Assembly: GCF_008831285.2 (NCBI RefSeq)
Contig: NC_045150.1
Location: 2,618,001 to 2,678,000 of the forward strand
Origin: Nymphaea colorata
Taxonomy: Eukaryota > Streptophyta > Magnoliopsida > Nymphaeales > Nymphaeaceae
Reading direction: 5' to 3'
DNA length: 60,000 nt
In this document: one piece after another, positions 35,136 to 48,399 of the stretch
How positions within the stretch are numbered: the first letter of the stretch is position 1
How the letters are laid out: every line of letters begins with the position of its first letter
Made by a program: the position numbers and the translations under genes
The notes under the pieces: model-generated
Seen by the model: only the letters and a program-made list of their open reading frames with translations
Database searches by the model: none
What the model was told of the DNA's origin: nothing

Positions 35136-38100
35136 AGCGGGTTTTAACCACAAAAGACTTGTGATTTGATTCCAATGGGTCACAGGATGTGATGAACCAT
35201 GGAAGACTTGGAAATGGGAATGATGGATTTCTAATACCATGCAAAAGTTAAGGATTCTCTTAACAGAAAATTATCAGTCACATGGTCTCCCCGATTGCAA
35301 GTAGTGAGGAACAACCATTTATGTATGCAATCGAATGCAATATGTTAGAACAAAGGTATAAAGTATATGGAAGAGCAACAAACATAACAAGAAGATAGTT
35401 GATTCCAACACAATATTCTCAATAGATGTATCATATTTCTTCTTTACTTCCATGCCTTGGTCTATGGTTCTTGTAGATCTTGTAAATTTCTTGCTTTTAA
35501 TGGAGAATGTCTTCATCGTTGACACATCTGGAAACCAAATAGTGGGTACATCATTTGAAAATGAGGTTTCAAAATTATGATCCTCATTTCAAGACTGCAT
35601 ATAACCTGAAAGCAGCAGGTCTTTTATCTTTTTCTTCCTTTTCATAGAGACAGCCAATAAACAAAAGTAACAGAACTTCACCCTATTTTTGAATCCACCA
35701 TGATGTAGAGCAGTACACACTTATCTCATACCAGCTGAGGAAGATGACAATGGTTATACACCATTGTAGGGCTTCTCAACTCAAAGATGACAATGGCCAC
35801 AAAATGCATATGGTGGAACCAGAAATTTTGGGCTGAGGGGCACTAAATAAATAAAAAAAGAAAAAAGAAAAAAAACTTAGACCCTTTGAAATAAGAAAAC
35901 AGCTTGGTTCAACTAGCACATAAGGGAATGAATTTTGCGGGATCGTGTAGGCAACTTCCCATACAAGTCCACATGTGACTCGACCCCTGCATATAATTGT
36001 CTCCAGAATCAATAACCTCTTCAAGTTTTGCTATACTACGAGAATTAAGTATGGTTAAGTATAAGAACTATGTAAACTGATTATGAATTTTTGATAAAAA
36101 TCTTATTTTGTATGTGACACCATATGAACTACAGCTCAAGTTGATCACACACACACACACACACATATACACAAACACTGAGTATATATGGCACCATGTA
36201 TGGAGAAGACCAATTTCTTGCCTACGTGCTTTAAGTGATGGATGCACTGGGCGGCTAGCTTAGTGAAGAAGTTGAGGTGGCCCATTTACACACATGCAGC
36301 CTCAGCAATCATCACCTCTATCACTACGATTTTATCCAATTAAGGCCGCCTAAGGAGACCCCTGCACTTGTCTGTCTTTTTCCTTCCTTTTTCACTTTTT
36401 TACTTTTGTTCAAAACCTTATCACTAGGGGCAGTCAATCCAGGGTTAGGCAGACACCAACTATGTGCTTTGATTTTCAAACAATTAATCTGCTCGGCCTC
36501 TTTGGGAAAAATAATTGTACCCTTCGTGTAAAAACGTTTTTGTCAGTAGATTCTTTAATGTGAACTATGGAGACAGCAGTTCTTTGTCTTGCTTACAACC
36601 TAAGAAACACTGTCAGATCCATGGAATTTGCAATAGCTGGGGTACTTCATATGTGCTTGGCTAGGGTAGAGGTACATAACGTGCGTGACATGATATTTAA
36701 ATGAGATAAGGGTTGATTTGACGAAAAATAATGAAACTAACGTTATTTTTCCATCTTGGCAGTTTCAATCTACAGCCAGGGGCTGAGACAAGAGCCCAAT
36801 CTAAAATTTTGAATTTACATGTTGTGCTTTGGTCGACTTGGGTCCAATTATATAGGACAGATCATGAGATCCAGGTTACTGCACCATGGCCAACTGAAAT
36901 TTTGTTAATTGTATATTTAGTGCTACAAGGAAAAAAATTTCTGGCTTTGCCCCTTGCTGCTCTGCTATGTTACTGCTGTTGCTTCTAACTTAACCAAGCT
37001 GGTATTTTATTCTTATTATAATTGCTATGTCATTTGACTGTTCTATAAATGACGTGCTTAAAATGATTATGGTAACTAATGATAACGTGAATGCGAGATT
37101 TTTTTTTTTTTGTTTGAAAGAGACGCATCGGGATGCTGAGTGTACTTCAAGGCCTACTTAAATCGACATCTTGGACCCTTCCAATGAATTAGCTTACAAA
37201 AGAAGCTTCATAACCATGATGGCCTTGCTTTTGAGACTTCGGTGAAAGACTTTTATGGTGTTTGAAAGGCTTTTATGGTGTTTTAGAGTTATTATGGTGT
37301 TTTAGAGTTATGATTGTTGTGCCATAAAGGGGAATGGGTTTTACGTGCAAGTTGAAGCACACCAAAATTTTACTTGCGCTTGGTATCAACGCAACTCTGG
37401 ACCTTAGGAGCGAGGGGAAAGAAAGGTGCTTTGGCTCTTGAGCTCGCTGGAGAGTGATGACATTAATCATCCTGATCACCCGAAAAAATATCAAAATAAT
37501 TTTTCTCTTGCATCAGAAATCTAAATGATGCAATAGAAATGCATTTTCACATATATTACATAAAGAGAACATAAAATTGTCTTATAGTGTCAAAGACAAG
37601 ATTCGTATCTATTTTAAAATCATCCAACATACAGCTGAATCGATCGATATATATAACCCAATACGGCTCGAACATAATTTGGCATTATTTTGTTTGATAT
37701 TTGAAAGGTTCCGAATCGACTCGTCCTTTTCATCGTAAATAAAAGATGAGCCATCCATCAGTAATGCGATACGATACACCCCGATGTGCATTGACAACAC
37801 CGATATGAACAGTAACTTTATACTTGTTACTGTGGGTGAAAATGAATCGTTTAAAAGGTCAGGGAAGTCACAGATGACATGGTACTTGCGTAAGCCAGCA
37901 CCATAGGAAAAAGAAGAAGGAAGAAAAAAGAGAAACAAATAACGAAAGAAAGGGAAATGGCACTCGATTTGTCACACAAGCACTCCCTTCCACCATCAAG
38001 ACATGAAAAGGCTAATCAGAAGCTCACCAAAGAGAGTGGTGGTCGGGACCCACCACTGGTCTGATCCGCCATGGACGTCCCCTGCCCATTACCCCCAAAT

Positions 38101-38281
38101 CATGCGCCTCACAAAGTTAAGAACCGTAAAAAAAGATGAGAAACAGACATGGGCCTCTTATCTTTTTCATGTTTTTTCCATTGGGTAACGTAATATGATC
38201 TTCAGTACAATACATTTCTCCGTTACAATACATTGTAATAACAGTAAGAGCAGAACAACAAAAGAAGAAGAAGAAGAAGTG

Positions 38282-39521
38282 CTATTGAATGAATCTGTCA
38301 CTAGAAGAGCATGGGAGACTGATCTCGTCCAAGTCGTCCAGTGAAACGAAGATCTCATCAAGGCAGGAGAGTTCCCTCCCATCGTCACCGTAACTCGAAT
38401 CTGTCTCCACATCCCTCTCGTGAATCCGGCATAGAACCCAGTCTCCTGAAACCTGCGACTGCCATCGATTAGATTAAAAGAGAAAGAAAAGAGAGACAGG
38501 GAGAGAGAAAGAGATGATGTAGCAGGTCTTCCCACTGAGTTTGAAAACGACGAACTGCTAGGTTAGTGGTGGACTGTACGCAACCCCTGATAATTGCGTA
38601 ATTGTACTGATCAAGTTGGGAGGGCCCTTAGCCAAATAGGTGACTCAAAGTGAGAGAGCTAGAGAGACAGGGAGAATGAGAGAGAGAGAGAGACTCAGAG
38701 AGATGAGGTATTAGGCCTCCCCACTTACTATGATCAATCATTAGCGTGGTTACATATTGAAATTGTGCCATCATCTATGAATGAAAGCGAGAAAGAGAGA
38801 GAGCTTACAGATTTTGAAGCTCCACGCTTCTTAGAGCCTTTGATCATGGAGTCTGCGAGACGGTACTCATCCATAACCCAGCTGGTTCTGGTGCCCAGGG
38901 GAGCTTTCCCTGTGCAGAAGACGAGAGACCTCTTATGCCCGACTGTCTTTCCTCCATTTAATATGGGTTCCTCCATCTCTGTCACCATCCAGTATCCCGA
39001 TGCCGCAGTCTGGTACTCTATGGAGTTCTTTCTCTGGCTTCTTTGCCTTCTGCTGTAGAAATACCACTCTCTACCCCCACCCAGCGCCTCACCTGCTCGA
39101 CAAAACACACGCTATGTGAACCAATCATTCATTTAAATTCTTTGGGTATTATTTGTTTTTATGTAAATTAATCTTTTATCAGACTATATATATGGGTACA
39201 TAAACCAGTGTCTGTTCAGGAAACTGAGACTGTCAAGCATGGAACTCCGCCCCTTGGAAATCCCAAAAACCAGCACAGCCAAGTCTCCAATCTCAAGGAT
39301 GTCTATTCTTCACATAAACTAGAAAAAGACTAGCAATGGAATAAAAGCTCATCTTGGTCTTTTGGTTTATGACAAATGCTTCATCACATGATGAATGCCA
39401 TTGCAAATCCCTATGCTCTCTACCTTCCCAACTTCCTGCAGATTCCCCAAAACGAAGGAGATGGCAGAAGAATATTGGGGTTCATGCTCTTGTTTATTGA
39501 GCATATCAGAAGCAGTAGTAT

Positions 39522-39580
<59 letters not shown>

Positions 39581-39740
39581 GTAGCTCCCATGGATCATAC
39601 TTGTGGAGGTCAATCTCTGCAATAAATTCTGGTTCTCCGGAAGGAAGCGTAACCTTTCTATAGAGATAGTGAAGAACAAGGTCCTTGTCTGTTGGATAAA
39701 ACTTCAAGCCGGGAGGAAAGCCGATGCCCGATGCTGCCAT
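38282..39740 (-). CDS. NAC104: NAC-domain transcription factor, NAC104/XND1 type, 3 exons
   Basis: XND1/NAC104 is a negative regulator of xylem secondary-wall formation and cell death in Arabidopsis. Exons on the minus strand are 39740-39578, 39092-38809 and 38452-38282, joined at GT-AG sites in phase, giving 205 residues. NAC subdomains appear in order: FPPGLKFYPTDKDLVLHYL (residues 8-26), EIDLHKYDPWELP, REWYFYSRR, SGYWMVTEMEEPI, VGHKRSLVF with TSWVMDEYRL, and DWVLCRIHE. The short acidic tail RELSCLDEIFVSLDDLDEI is the hallmark of the XND1 clade as I recall it, and contains an LxCx(D/E)-like match to the retinoblastoma-related binding motif described for XND1. The protein is short for a NAC factor (usually 300 or more residues), but XND1 proteins are typically about 190-200. 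Subdomain C reads GYWMVT rather than the usual GYWKAT. The first-intron donor is GTCTCT, directly joined to a (TC)n tract. Confidence 0.92.
39526..39576 (+). repeat. (GA)n microsatellite at the splice donor of NAC104 intron 1
   Basis: About 25 uninterrupted AG units. On the gene strand this is (TC)n beginning at the T of the donor GT, so donor positions +3 to +6 are CTCT instead of a RAGT-like consensus. Confidence 0.95.
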
Positions 39741-39801
39741 CGTTCCAAGCTCGCGTTCTCTAGCTCTTGTAGTCCTCTGGGTTCTCCCGTTTATATAGAA
39801 G

Positions 39802-39806
<5 letters not shown>

Positions 39807-39836
<30 letters not shown>
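39807..39836 (+). repeat. (GA)n tract in the predicted 5' leader of NAC104
   Basis: About 15 GA units, read as (CT)n on the gene strand, 67 bases upstream of the NAC ATG. CT-rich leaders and GAGA tracts are common near plant promoters and can bind BPC-type proteins. That role is inference here. Confidence 0.9.
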
Positions 39837-39840
<4 letters not shown>

Positions 39841-39926
39841 ACAGAGTCAGTACTAGAATCCAAGGAGGTGGTAAACGATTTGGCTTGAGAGGGGAGCAAG
39901 AGAAACAGGTAATGCAGGATAATAAA

Positions 39927-39935
39927 TATTTTATA
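39927..39935 (-). promoter_or_regulatory. Candidate TATA box of the NAC104 gene
   Basis: The minus strand reads TATAAAATA about 190 bases before the ATG. This would place transcription start near 39900 and put the CT tract in the 5' leader. A (TA)n tract (39964-40006) lies about 30 bases further upstream. It could also be chance in AT-rich DNA. Confidence 0.45.
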
Positions 39936-39960
39936 TTCAAGAAAATCGACAAAGAATTGC

Positions 39961-39963
<3 letters not shown>

Positions 39964-40006
<43 letters not shown>
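39964..40006. repeat. (TA)n microsatellite upstream of NAC104
   Basis: About 21 units just upstream of the candidate TATA box. Confidence 0.95.
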
Positions 40007-40007
<1 letters not shown>

Positions 40008-40238
40008 TTTGTCCATTTTTCAATGACTAGTTAATTTTATCCATTTGACCCCCTTGAGTAGTTTCCTAATTTCTGTGGTTTTCATTTTGTGCTTTTGTTC
40101 CCTTAAAGTCTTAATTTAGAAGCATCACAGTCTGTGGAGCCTCAGAACTCAACGCCCATGGGATCTATTTCAGTGCACTGCACTGGAGTGCTTTTCATCT
40201 TTAGTTCTAAGTTTAAAAGTTGAATGCTCATATCTATG

Positions 40239-40646
40239 TAAGGATGTCCACAGATCAGATTTTAATTAGATGTACTCTTAACTGGATCCACTTTTTATGG
40301 GTATTGGTATATTTTGATTCAAATTCAAATATGAATGCAGAAAGGTTATATGTGAATCTAAAATTTGACTTCACAATTTTAATCCGTTTCAAATCTGAAT
40401 TCAAATTTTGAATGGAATCTGATTGATTTTCAAAATGTAAAAACATTGGATATAGGACATATATTTAAAACTAAATCTGATTCGACTGATATTTATGTAT
40501 ATCCGAATCCAAATCCAATCAAAGGTCATTTCATAAATGTGAATCCCATCCAATTTCTTAATCAGATTTTAAATTTGTCACCATATCCGATTTTTCGAAA
40601 TAGTTAGCTGGGTTATCCTATTCAAATTGGATCTGTTGACATCCCG
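40239..40646. mobile_element. hAT-like element related to 11586-13390
   Basis: Left end AAGGATGTCCACAGATCAGA and, from the other strand, right end GGGATGTCAACAGATCCAA are inverted and match the 11586 family ends. The interior is built from ATCCGAATCCAAATCC units. The target duplication is not convincing (4 of 8). Confidence 0.55.
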
Positions 40647-42183
40647 CAGTGCATGCACCAAATCTTTGACACTCAATCATGCATTTAGGTTAAAAATGTT
40701 ATAGGTATTGGACATCAGTGAAATTAAGAATTGGGATGTAAAAGCTTGTCTGATGAAATCCGAATCCAATTATTGGTAGTCCGCGGGTTCTAAAGATTCA
40801 CCGGTTGAGATAAGATTGGGCATGCATGGGGACCTCAGATATTGTCATATCTGAGGTCATGAATATGAGATTCACAGGTAAGCAAATACTATACCCAAAC
40901 AAGATTTGAATTGAAAGTTCAGTACTTCTCTTGTTCGATTCTCATGGGTGCTAGTAAAAATTGAGATTAAGTAGAGATGTGTACATGAATGGTCTTTCTC
41001 CCCCTTCTCTCCACTCAACTCTCTTTCTTTTTGAGAATTAATGCATTGGTATGGATCCGATTGAAGAACCAATAATAAGGGTTTTGTCTCTAAAATAATG
41101 GACCTCTTTATCACCACAAGATTGGACTTGAGGGCACCTAGCATGACATTATTCACAGCAATTGAAATGTGCATCTCAAGTTAAAAAAAAAAACAGTGTA
41201 TTTCCTATACTGGGAAGTGTAGTTGTGGTCATGAAGAAAAAATCGTGACGTTAGGGGCGTGTTTGCTTGCGAGAGCAAAGTGTTTATCATGGCAGCAGTG
41301 TCTCACTTTTTAGTTTCAGCAAGCAAACACGAGACATGGAAAGTGGTATTACAAGCGACCAGTCCACGTTCTTGATTTTAAGATTGACTTCCATCCCTCC
41401 TACGAGGCGAAAACAGAAAAAGTGGGACATGATGACGTATGTCTTGTTTGAAAGGGCATCTTAGACAATGTGTCGCAGACACCCTATATAACCTGAGGAA
41501 GCCCCACATACAATTTTTGCTTTTCTAGAAACTGAACATTAATACTTCTTCACATCATATTCACTAGTTATAAATCAATAATGACAATCAGACATTTCCT
41601 AATAAAAATTACCAACAAAGCTGATGGCTTCATGGATCCAACAGCTAGCAAGCTGATACATCAAGAGTAAATAACGATAGATCAAAGTTACATGTGCTTA
41701 ATTATTGATCAAAATAGACGTAAGTACTACTCCTTGTCTACTCATGAGTTCTCTAGATTTTCCCTATGTATCATAAAAAGTGAAAACCCTATTTATATTT
41801 GAGTTCATCAACATGGTAAGAGTTCAGTTATGCAAAAACTATGAAGCTATTTTTTCAATCAGATCATGAAGGAGGTGGACAATTTAATCACAGGAAGTTT
41901 GAAAAATAAATAAGAATAGTGTAAGAACTTAACCCTAACACGATCAACACTAGATGAGCACATGTAAAAAAAAAGAAGCTAAATAGGGATAGGTCAATTG
42001 AATGTCTAATGGCTAGATTAATTAGTTGCTTGGGTGTTTAATCTAGTCCGGACTTTCTTGAAATCCTCTCAAATTGTGGAACTTCGAAGCACACAAATAG
42101 TGTTCGTAATCACGTCGGTTTACAAAGGTGGCCCCTGTTTTGTAGTTTCCGGCAATAACTAAGAGGGCAATTTAGGTCATATC

Positions 42184-42375
42184 AGGGGCGGAGCCAGAAA
42201 TTTTTCATGAGGGCCGAATTAAAGTTTCTAAATTTTAGATAGGGTTAAAATATTATTTTTCAAAATTTTTATATATAACAAGTGAAATTTTCTAAAGTTT
42301 ACATGTAATTTTTATAAAATAAATTATTAAGGTGAGGCCGTGCCCCAAGTGGGCCCTACCTTGGCTCTGCCCCCT
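42184..42375. mobile_element. GGCGGAGCC-family MITE (192 bp)
   Basis: AGGGGCGGAGCCAGAAATTT at the left and, on the other strand, AGGGGGCAGAGCCAAGGTAGG at the right form inverted ends. The copies GTCATATC (42176) and GTCATATT (42378) flank it, with a 2-base gap on the right. The interior carries TTTTATATATAACAAGTGAAA-like AT sequence shared with copies at 1417, 4148 and 34990. It has no coding capacity. Confidence 0.65.
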
Positions 42376-42493
42376 ACGTCATATTACATGCACCCCCTTG
42401 GGCCACTATCAGCATGCATGTCCTTAGGGTGGGGGTGGGGGAGGATGGTTTCTCGGCTTCCAACGTCTCCCCAACACATAAATTACTCAAAAG

Positions 42494-42529
42494 AAGAAGA
42501 AGAAGAAGAAGAAGAAGAAGAAGAAGAAC
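42494..42529. repeat. (GAA)n microsatellite
   Basis: About 12 GAA units. Confidence 0.95.
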
Positions 42530-42715
42530 GATCTATGATCCATAGATTTAAGGTCGGACCCCCATCCGACCTTAGTTTCTTGGTTTTTTTACATGCAATG
42601 TAAATTTAAGATCCACACTACTAAGATCTTTAGTTTGTTTGACCTTAAGAAGAGTTTATAATGCACACCTTATAATGCAGCTTCGGACCTAAAGCTATTA
42701 AACACAACCTATAAA
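42530..42715. repeat. Repeat shared with R1 and R2
   Basis: CCATAGATTTAAGGTCGGAC, ATGTAAATTTAAGATCCA and TTTATAATGCAGC-like blocks match 7920-8010 and 10710-10860, suggesting that all three carry one MITE family. The right end GGTTGTGTTT (other strand) resembles GGTGTGTTTG in R2. Confidence 0.5.
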
Positions 42716-43354
42716 ATTCTCAAGACCTCCAAACAAGTAGAAAAAGGAAGGACCATTATTGAATTTGTCATGTCCCCTTAGATGCCAAGCGAACCATCTA
42801 ACAATGTCCCAGGTTTGCATGTGCAGGGGATTGCACGTCTGTGACCTATCTTTGTCCTCAAGTTAAAATAGTGAGCTAACTTGTTGCACAAGGACTAGTG
42901 GAATCACTATTGTTCGCTTGAAACAAAAAACAAAAGAACGTCGCTTAAGCAAAACCATAACTTTTTATAAGAGTACAGCAACGTTGAGAATCAGTAATAA
43001 CTGCCAGTAAATATTTCAACTTTGTTTTTGACACTTCTAGAGCATTATGCTGGTTCATTTAGAGGTCGTTCGTAACATACTATTCCACGAACCTTAATTA
43101 TGTCTATTAGCTAATCTCGCTGGGGAAATCTATAGGATTATTTGCAAGTTTTCTGCTAATTAATCAAGTTAAATGGTGAGTTAATTATGTCTTTAGAGTT
43201 GAAAAGGGTTAAAATGTTGAGTACTGAGGTGAAGGTATCCATGACCTATAGTAAAATCAAAGCAATTGAAAGATCACTTTCTTAGTGGGCAAGGGACGGG
43301 TACCATCCTCGATTTCCACGTCGAAGGACAATCAATTGTATCTCTCAAACTGAC

Positions 43355-43359
<5 letters not shown>

Positions 43360-43397
<38 letters not shown>
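43360..43397. repeat. (GA)n microsatellite
   Basis: About 19 units. An ACACAC run of 20 bases follows at 43568-43588. Confidence 0.95.
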
Positions 43398-43399
<2 letters not shown>

Positions 43400-44177
43400 C
43401 ACACACCAAGGGATTGTCATAGGAAGACAGATTCTTCAAATAGCATATGGTAGCCTCAGCCTCCTGTATTAATGTACATCACAACCTTGGAGGGACCAAC
43501 GATGCCAGAATTCAGTCACTTACACACTGAGTCTTTTGAACCCGGAGGTGCAGGCCAGTGCACGCAAACACACACACACACACACATAATAGAAATACAA
43601 TTGTTTTTACAATTAATCATGCTGATGTGATTAGGGTGTGCATTGAGCTGGGCCAGGCCGTTACCACATTATATATATGCAGACACACGAAGACAGATCA
43701 CTTGGGTACGAGATAAAAACCATACTCATTAAAATTAATTATTAGAGTATTTTTTTCTGTAATCTAACTATATAGATATGACTTTAAGAGTGATTTTAAT
43801 GAGAAACATATATTAAGTTAGTTATTTTTTACTTTAATAATGTTTTTAAATTAACTTGAACTAAAACATAATTTATATGACATTAGGGTTTATAAACAAA
43901 TTAAGAGGTTCACATTTCGTTTAAAACACCTTTTAATGCAAATTTAAGTGGTCTTCCTTCTCTTTATTGAAAAAATTGAAACCTGTCGGCTACCTCTGTA
44001 GCTGCATGATTATTTTTTGTTTATTGTCACTAGAAGCTATAAGAGAAGGTGTGTTCCATTGCTAAAAACCACAGTCATGTAATTGACTATTGGAAATACA
44101 CTTTTTGCTATCATTTTTATTGATACAAAATTAAAAACAATTATTTAACTATATAGGCACCTGCCTGATTTCAATCA

Positions 44178-44178
<1 letters not shown>

Positions 44179-44242
<64 letters not shown>
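44179..44242. repeat. Compound (TC)n(TA)n microsatellite
   Basis: About 13 TC then 19 TA units, the same arrangement as at 8014 and, inverted, 5326. Confidence 0.95.
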
Positions 44243-44249
<7 letters not shown>

Positions 44250-45708
44250 AATCAGCCAGCTACTACTGTAGCTGCACGGTTTGAGCAATGGAATGCATCT
44301 TTTGTGATGGTAAGCTGCAGTAACATTGAAAGAGTAACATTTTTATTACTTTCGTGTATTTGCCTGGTTGTCAAGAGTACGTGCATATTTGCTCTACGGA
44401 TGTTCACAATGGGCACTATATTTCCTGAAAAGGTGCGGTAGGCTATCATTGATGCCCAGATGTTATGGCACTGCCAATAACATTGTTCAGCATCTCTTAG
44501 GTAGCTTACATTGCTCAATCATTGAGCGCCACTCGGTTCAATAATATTGTTGCCGTAGTTTCTGTGTTTGGTTGCAACCCACCAGGCAAGTATATTATCC
44601 AAACACCCAATGTTTGTAAATATTGGAACTTGAAATAGAAGGATAGGTTTAGCTTTTAAGGGGGGTTGAAACAACCACTTGACTTGAGGTGAGGTTGGTA
44701 GGCGGCCAGTCTCCATTTCTTCTTAAAGTGGCGATATTGAGTCCATTGGGCATCATGCAAAGCTCGTTCAATTTTTTTTTCATGCAAAGCTCGTTCAATT
44801 TTTTTTTTTGTGGTTTTTAAAATATGGTCATGTTTTTCATAGAAAAATATCAAGTAACCATGGTAGGTAATTTGTTCGAGGCGCACATCTGCCCGTCCCT
44901 CACTTGCCATGCAGCTCTTTAGCTGCAGCAGCGGAGCGAGAAATTTTTGGCTAAGGAGCATAGTTACATTAAATTTCGATTGTTAAGGTATGCTTATATA
45001 TAAATTCTGTGGGTTGGTGTGGGCAATAGGCGACAGCAGCAACATCGTGGTTCCCCCATTGCCCTTAGGTAGGCCAGTGGGTGCATGGCAGTAAACAGCC
45101 CCCCCTCGAGTGCTTCTTCTGTTGAATTCCACAACGTCTCCGCCTCTGTCTCCTTCTTTCCTCCATCCATTGCCTTGTTTGATTGTTTACGCTACCTGTT
45201 TGGCTTTCCATAGGAAGTACTACCAAGTTCATGCAATTCGTACCAAATGCGTCTCAATTTCACGAACTTGATCATGTTCCACGTGACCTCAAGCGTACGC
45301 TCCATTTTTTCCGGTGACATTGCCTGAGCTATGTATGAGGGCCTCCCGTATCCAAGGTCGAGGGTTTTTATAAGCCCCAAAAGTGGCATGGCTCCACTAA
45401 GTGCGGCAGGAATTGTTCTCCATCGTGTTCTGAGCGTAATCCTAACCCCTCAATGTTTCTTTATTTTCACATCGACATCTTTAAATATTTGCTACATTGA
45501 GTCTGTGTAAATATATGAACCAGTGCCACTTACCTAATCCTACTTGCATTGTCATCGAGAAAGGAGAGCTTGAAATGATGAAAATATCATTTCATTTACG
45601 AGAGAAGACCCCTCTTATAACGGCATAAATGGAAAAGAAAACATTTTTTCTTCAAAAAAAAAAAAAAAACCAAAATGTTCCCAAGTTTTAAATCAGATGG
45701 ATTGTCAT

Positions 45709-45819
<111 letters not shown>

Positions 45820-45839
45820 CAAATAATTTCTCGAAGTTT

Positions 45840-46175
45840 TAAAAGGAAGGGTTTTTCTTTAGTATAATACGACGAGCTTGAAAAAAAAATGGTAAATTTT
45901 AAAAAATTTAAAAAATTTAAAAAAAATGAAAAATAAAATAAGTAAGAAACTAATAACACAAATATCAAAAGATAAGTATTTTTTGCAACAAATAAAAATA
46001 ATAAAAAAAACTATTTGGCATTAAAAATTTTGAAAGAATGAAAAAACGTGAAAAAGTAGCGTTTTTTCGTTTTTAGTGTTTTCTAGAAAAATGAGCTTTT
46101 TTTTAAGTTTTAAATGGCCATTAATTTATCACGTATTTTTTCAAAAATATAAACTTTTTCTGTGACTATGAATTT
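45840..46175. repeat. A/T-rich element related to 52102-52858
   Basis: Shares ACGAGCTTG, then AAATGGTAAATTTTAAAAAA, and ends CTTTTTCTGTGACTATG. The left end runs into the (AT)n tract at 45711-45818. Confidence 0.5.
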
Positions 46176-47893
46176 ATATATACATATATATATATTATCT
46201 GGCATCCTCTTGCTTGATTTTCTTAAAGGCCAAACAAGTCCTTATTTTCAAGTTGTATATATGAACATTACCTCTAATTCATGAGACCATGCACATTTTT
46301 TTAGGAGTCGAACATGTGAGTGGATGCAAGACCTGGCAACAACGTCTTGCTTCGTTGCAAAGCGAGACATCTCCTTTCAAGTCATGTACGTAGAAAATAA
46401 TGCGCCCTGATCATACGTGTGAGGGGCGGAAGATGAGCGTAAGTGTTCGGGCAACCAAAATGGGGGACGTTTCCTTGCTTGCTTTGAAGGCGAGACATGT
46501 CCTTTGAGACCATGATCTATGCTTCTTATGTTGGGACAATGTCATATTAATTTTTTTTTTTTGAACATGAAACATGTCCTTTCAACTCATGTACATGGAC
46601 ACATATAAAACGTATATAGAGAGAACAAGGGAGATCAAGTCTAGTAATTAAACTGAGTCTCAAAGTACTTTCGTGTTGCCTGATTGGTGTGCAACACATA
46701 GTACTTGATCGAACCCACCTCACCTTCACGAGACGGCGACCATAGTTTAGTACACCTGGCTAGCATGTTGCACGCCATGTCTTGGGGCAATTTACATTAT
46801 GTGCGGAAAAAAAAAGTAGGTTAATCTAGGTGAATAGGAGGAATATTTCATGCTACTGCGATGCTGAGAGTACCTCAGTAGGTTAATCTATTATATGACA
46901 TGATAAGTGTACACCTATTACTATTAGGTCATGACTAATGGAATAAGTTTTTCTTGATCAATTGAAAAAGAAAAAGACAAATATTGTTGTTTTTTCTTTT
47001 CCTCTAGCTAATGAAGTAGTCATGAGAAAAGGTGGGAAGTTTATCATGCATGCAAATATTCATAATAATAAAAAAAGAACAGAGAAATTTGCTCTTTAAA
47101 ACATTTGATGTATGCACAAATAACCTTATTTTAAACATTATAAAGAATCACTTGGCTTTATAAAGTAGTTCACAAATAAATGCTTCATAAATAAATATTA
47201 TTGAGAGAAATTTTTTCACTACTGCACACTAAGTATAAAATGTAGTTTCTTAAAAAAAAAAATTGCAAAGCAAAACATCTCTAATTAAACGTTATCCGGC
47301 TGAGTAGTGCTGCCGGCTGGCCTGAAATTGTTTCCGGCCGGCCTGAGGGTCAATCTTGTGGCATGGGCCTGCCTTTTGTCTATATAGTTGAAAAAAAATG
47401 TAATAGAGGTAAATTTTAGTGGACTAGCAAAAAAATGTAAATTACCAAGAAGTCTTTGTTTAAAAGTTTATTTTTTTATTAAGGGTAACTCGACTCCTTA
47501 AATATGTTTTACTATTTTTTTTTATTCATGAAGCGTGTATCTTTATATAAACTATATATTTTATAAAGTTAAACAGTTTTTCATAATTTCTTAAATATTA
47601 AGCAATTATTTTTGAATGTGTTAAATTTGTGAATATAAATAAAAAAATAAATAAATTAAATGTATATTTTCATTAATTGTACGAGTCAAAATGTCCTTCA
47701 TCAACTTTTATTTTGACCCGATTATAAATCCATACCCAGTTCATGATCGAACTTTTTTAAACCAATAAACATGCTGAAATTTTAGTATCATAGAAAGCTT
47801 ATGAATGAATGTTTTAAATTGCCTGTTTTAATTCCTATCTAACTAATCGCAAAAAATGCATACTTAAGCTTGGGTTTATATTGTGCCAACAAT

Positions 47894-47898
<5 letters not shown>

Positions 47899-47933
<35 letters not shown>
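47899..47933. repeat. (TA)n microsatellite
   Basis: About 17 units. Confidence 0.95.
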
Positions 47934-47937
<4 letters not shown>

Positions 47938-48399
47938 TATTTATTTAGGTACCCTGTACATGGTCTCCTTTAAATTCAAAATATTTCTTCCTTTCTGTCC
48001 AGTAAATACTATTCAATTGACAATCAATTAATCATATTCACATATCTAAGTTTGGGGTTTGTGTAATGGTTGGGTGAAGGCTGATAGGCGGCCAGATTTT
48101 GTTTCTAACTCTCATGGTCAGGGTGGAGCGACGGGGGCCGGCAGGGGCCTTAGAGCCCTTCAATTTTTTTTGTTTTAAAAATTTAAATATAAAATATTAA
48201 AAATTTATCTTATATAAAAATTTTGAAATAACAATTATTAACCAGGCTGGTTGGGTCGGAACAAGTAGCCATGAGGAACTGGTTGGATTGGCGGACTTGG
48301 GAAAACCCAATTTCTCATCTGTTCAATTACCCAAGTTACTCATTAATTTAGACAGTAAAGTGTGACGGGCGCTTAAAGATTCAATAGATTGTATTTGAA

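Noticed and set aside
36731-36988. 85-codon plus-strand frame with hydrophobic end
   Set aside because: Overlaps GGGGCTGAGACAAGAGCCCA-type repeat sequence and has no homology I recognise.
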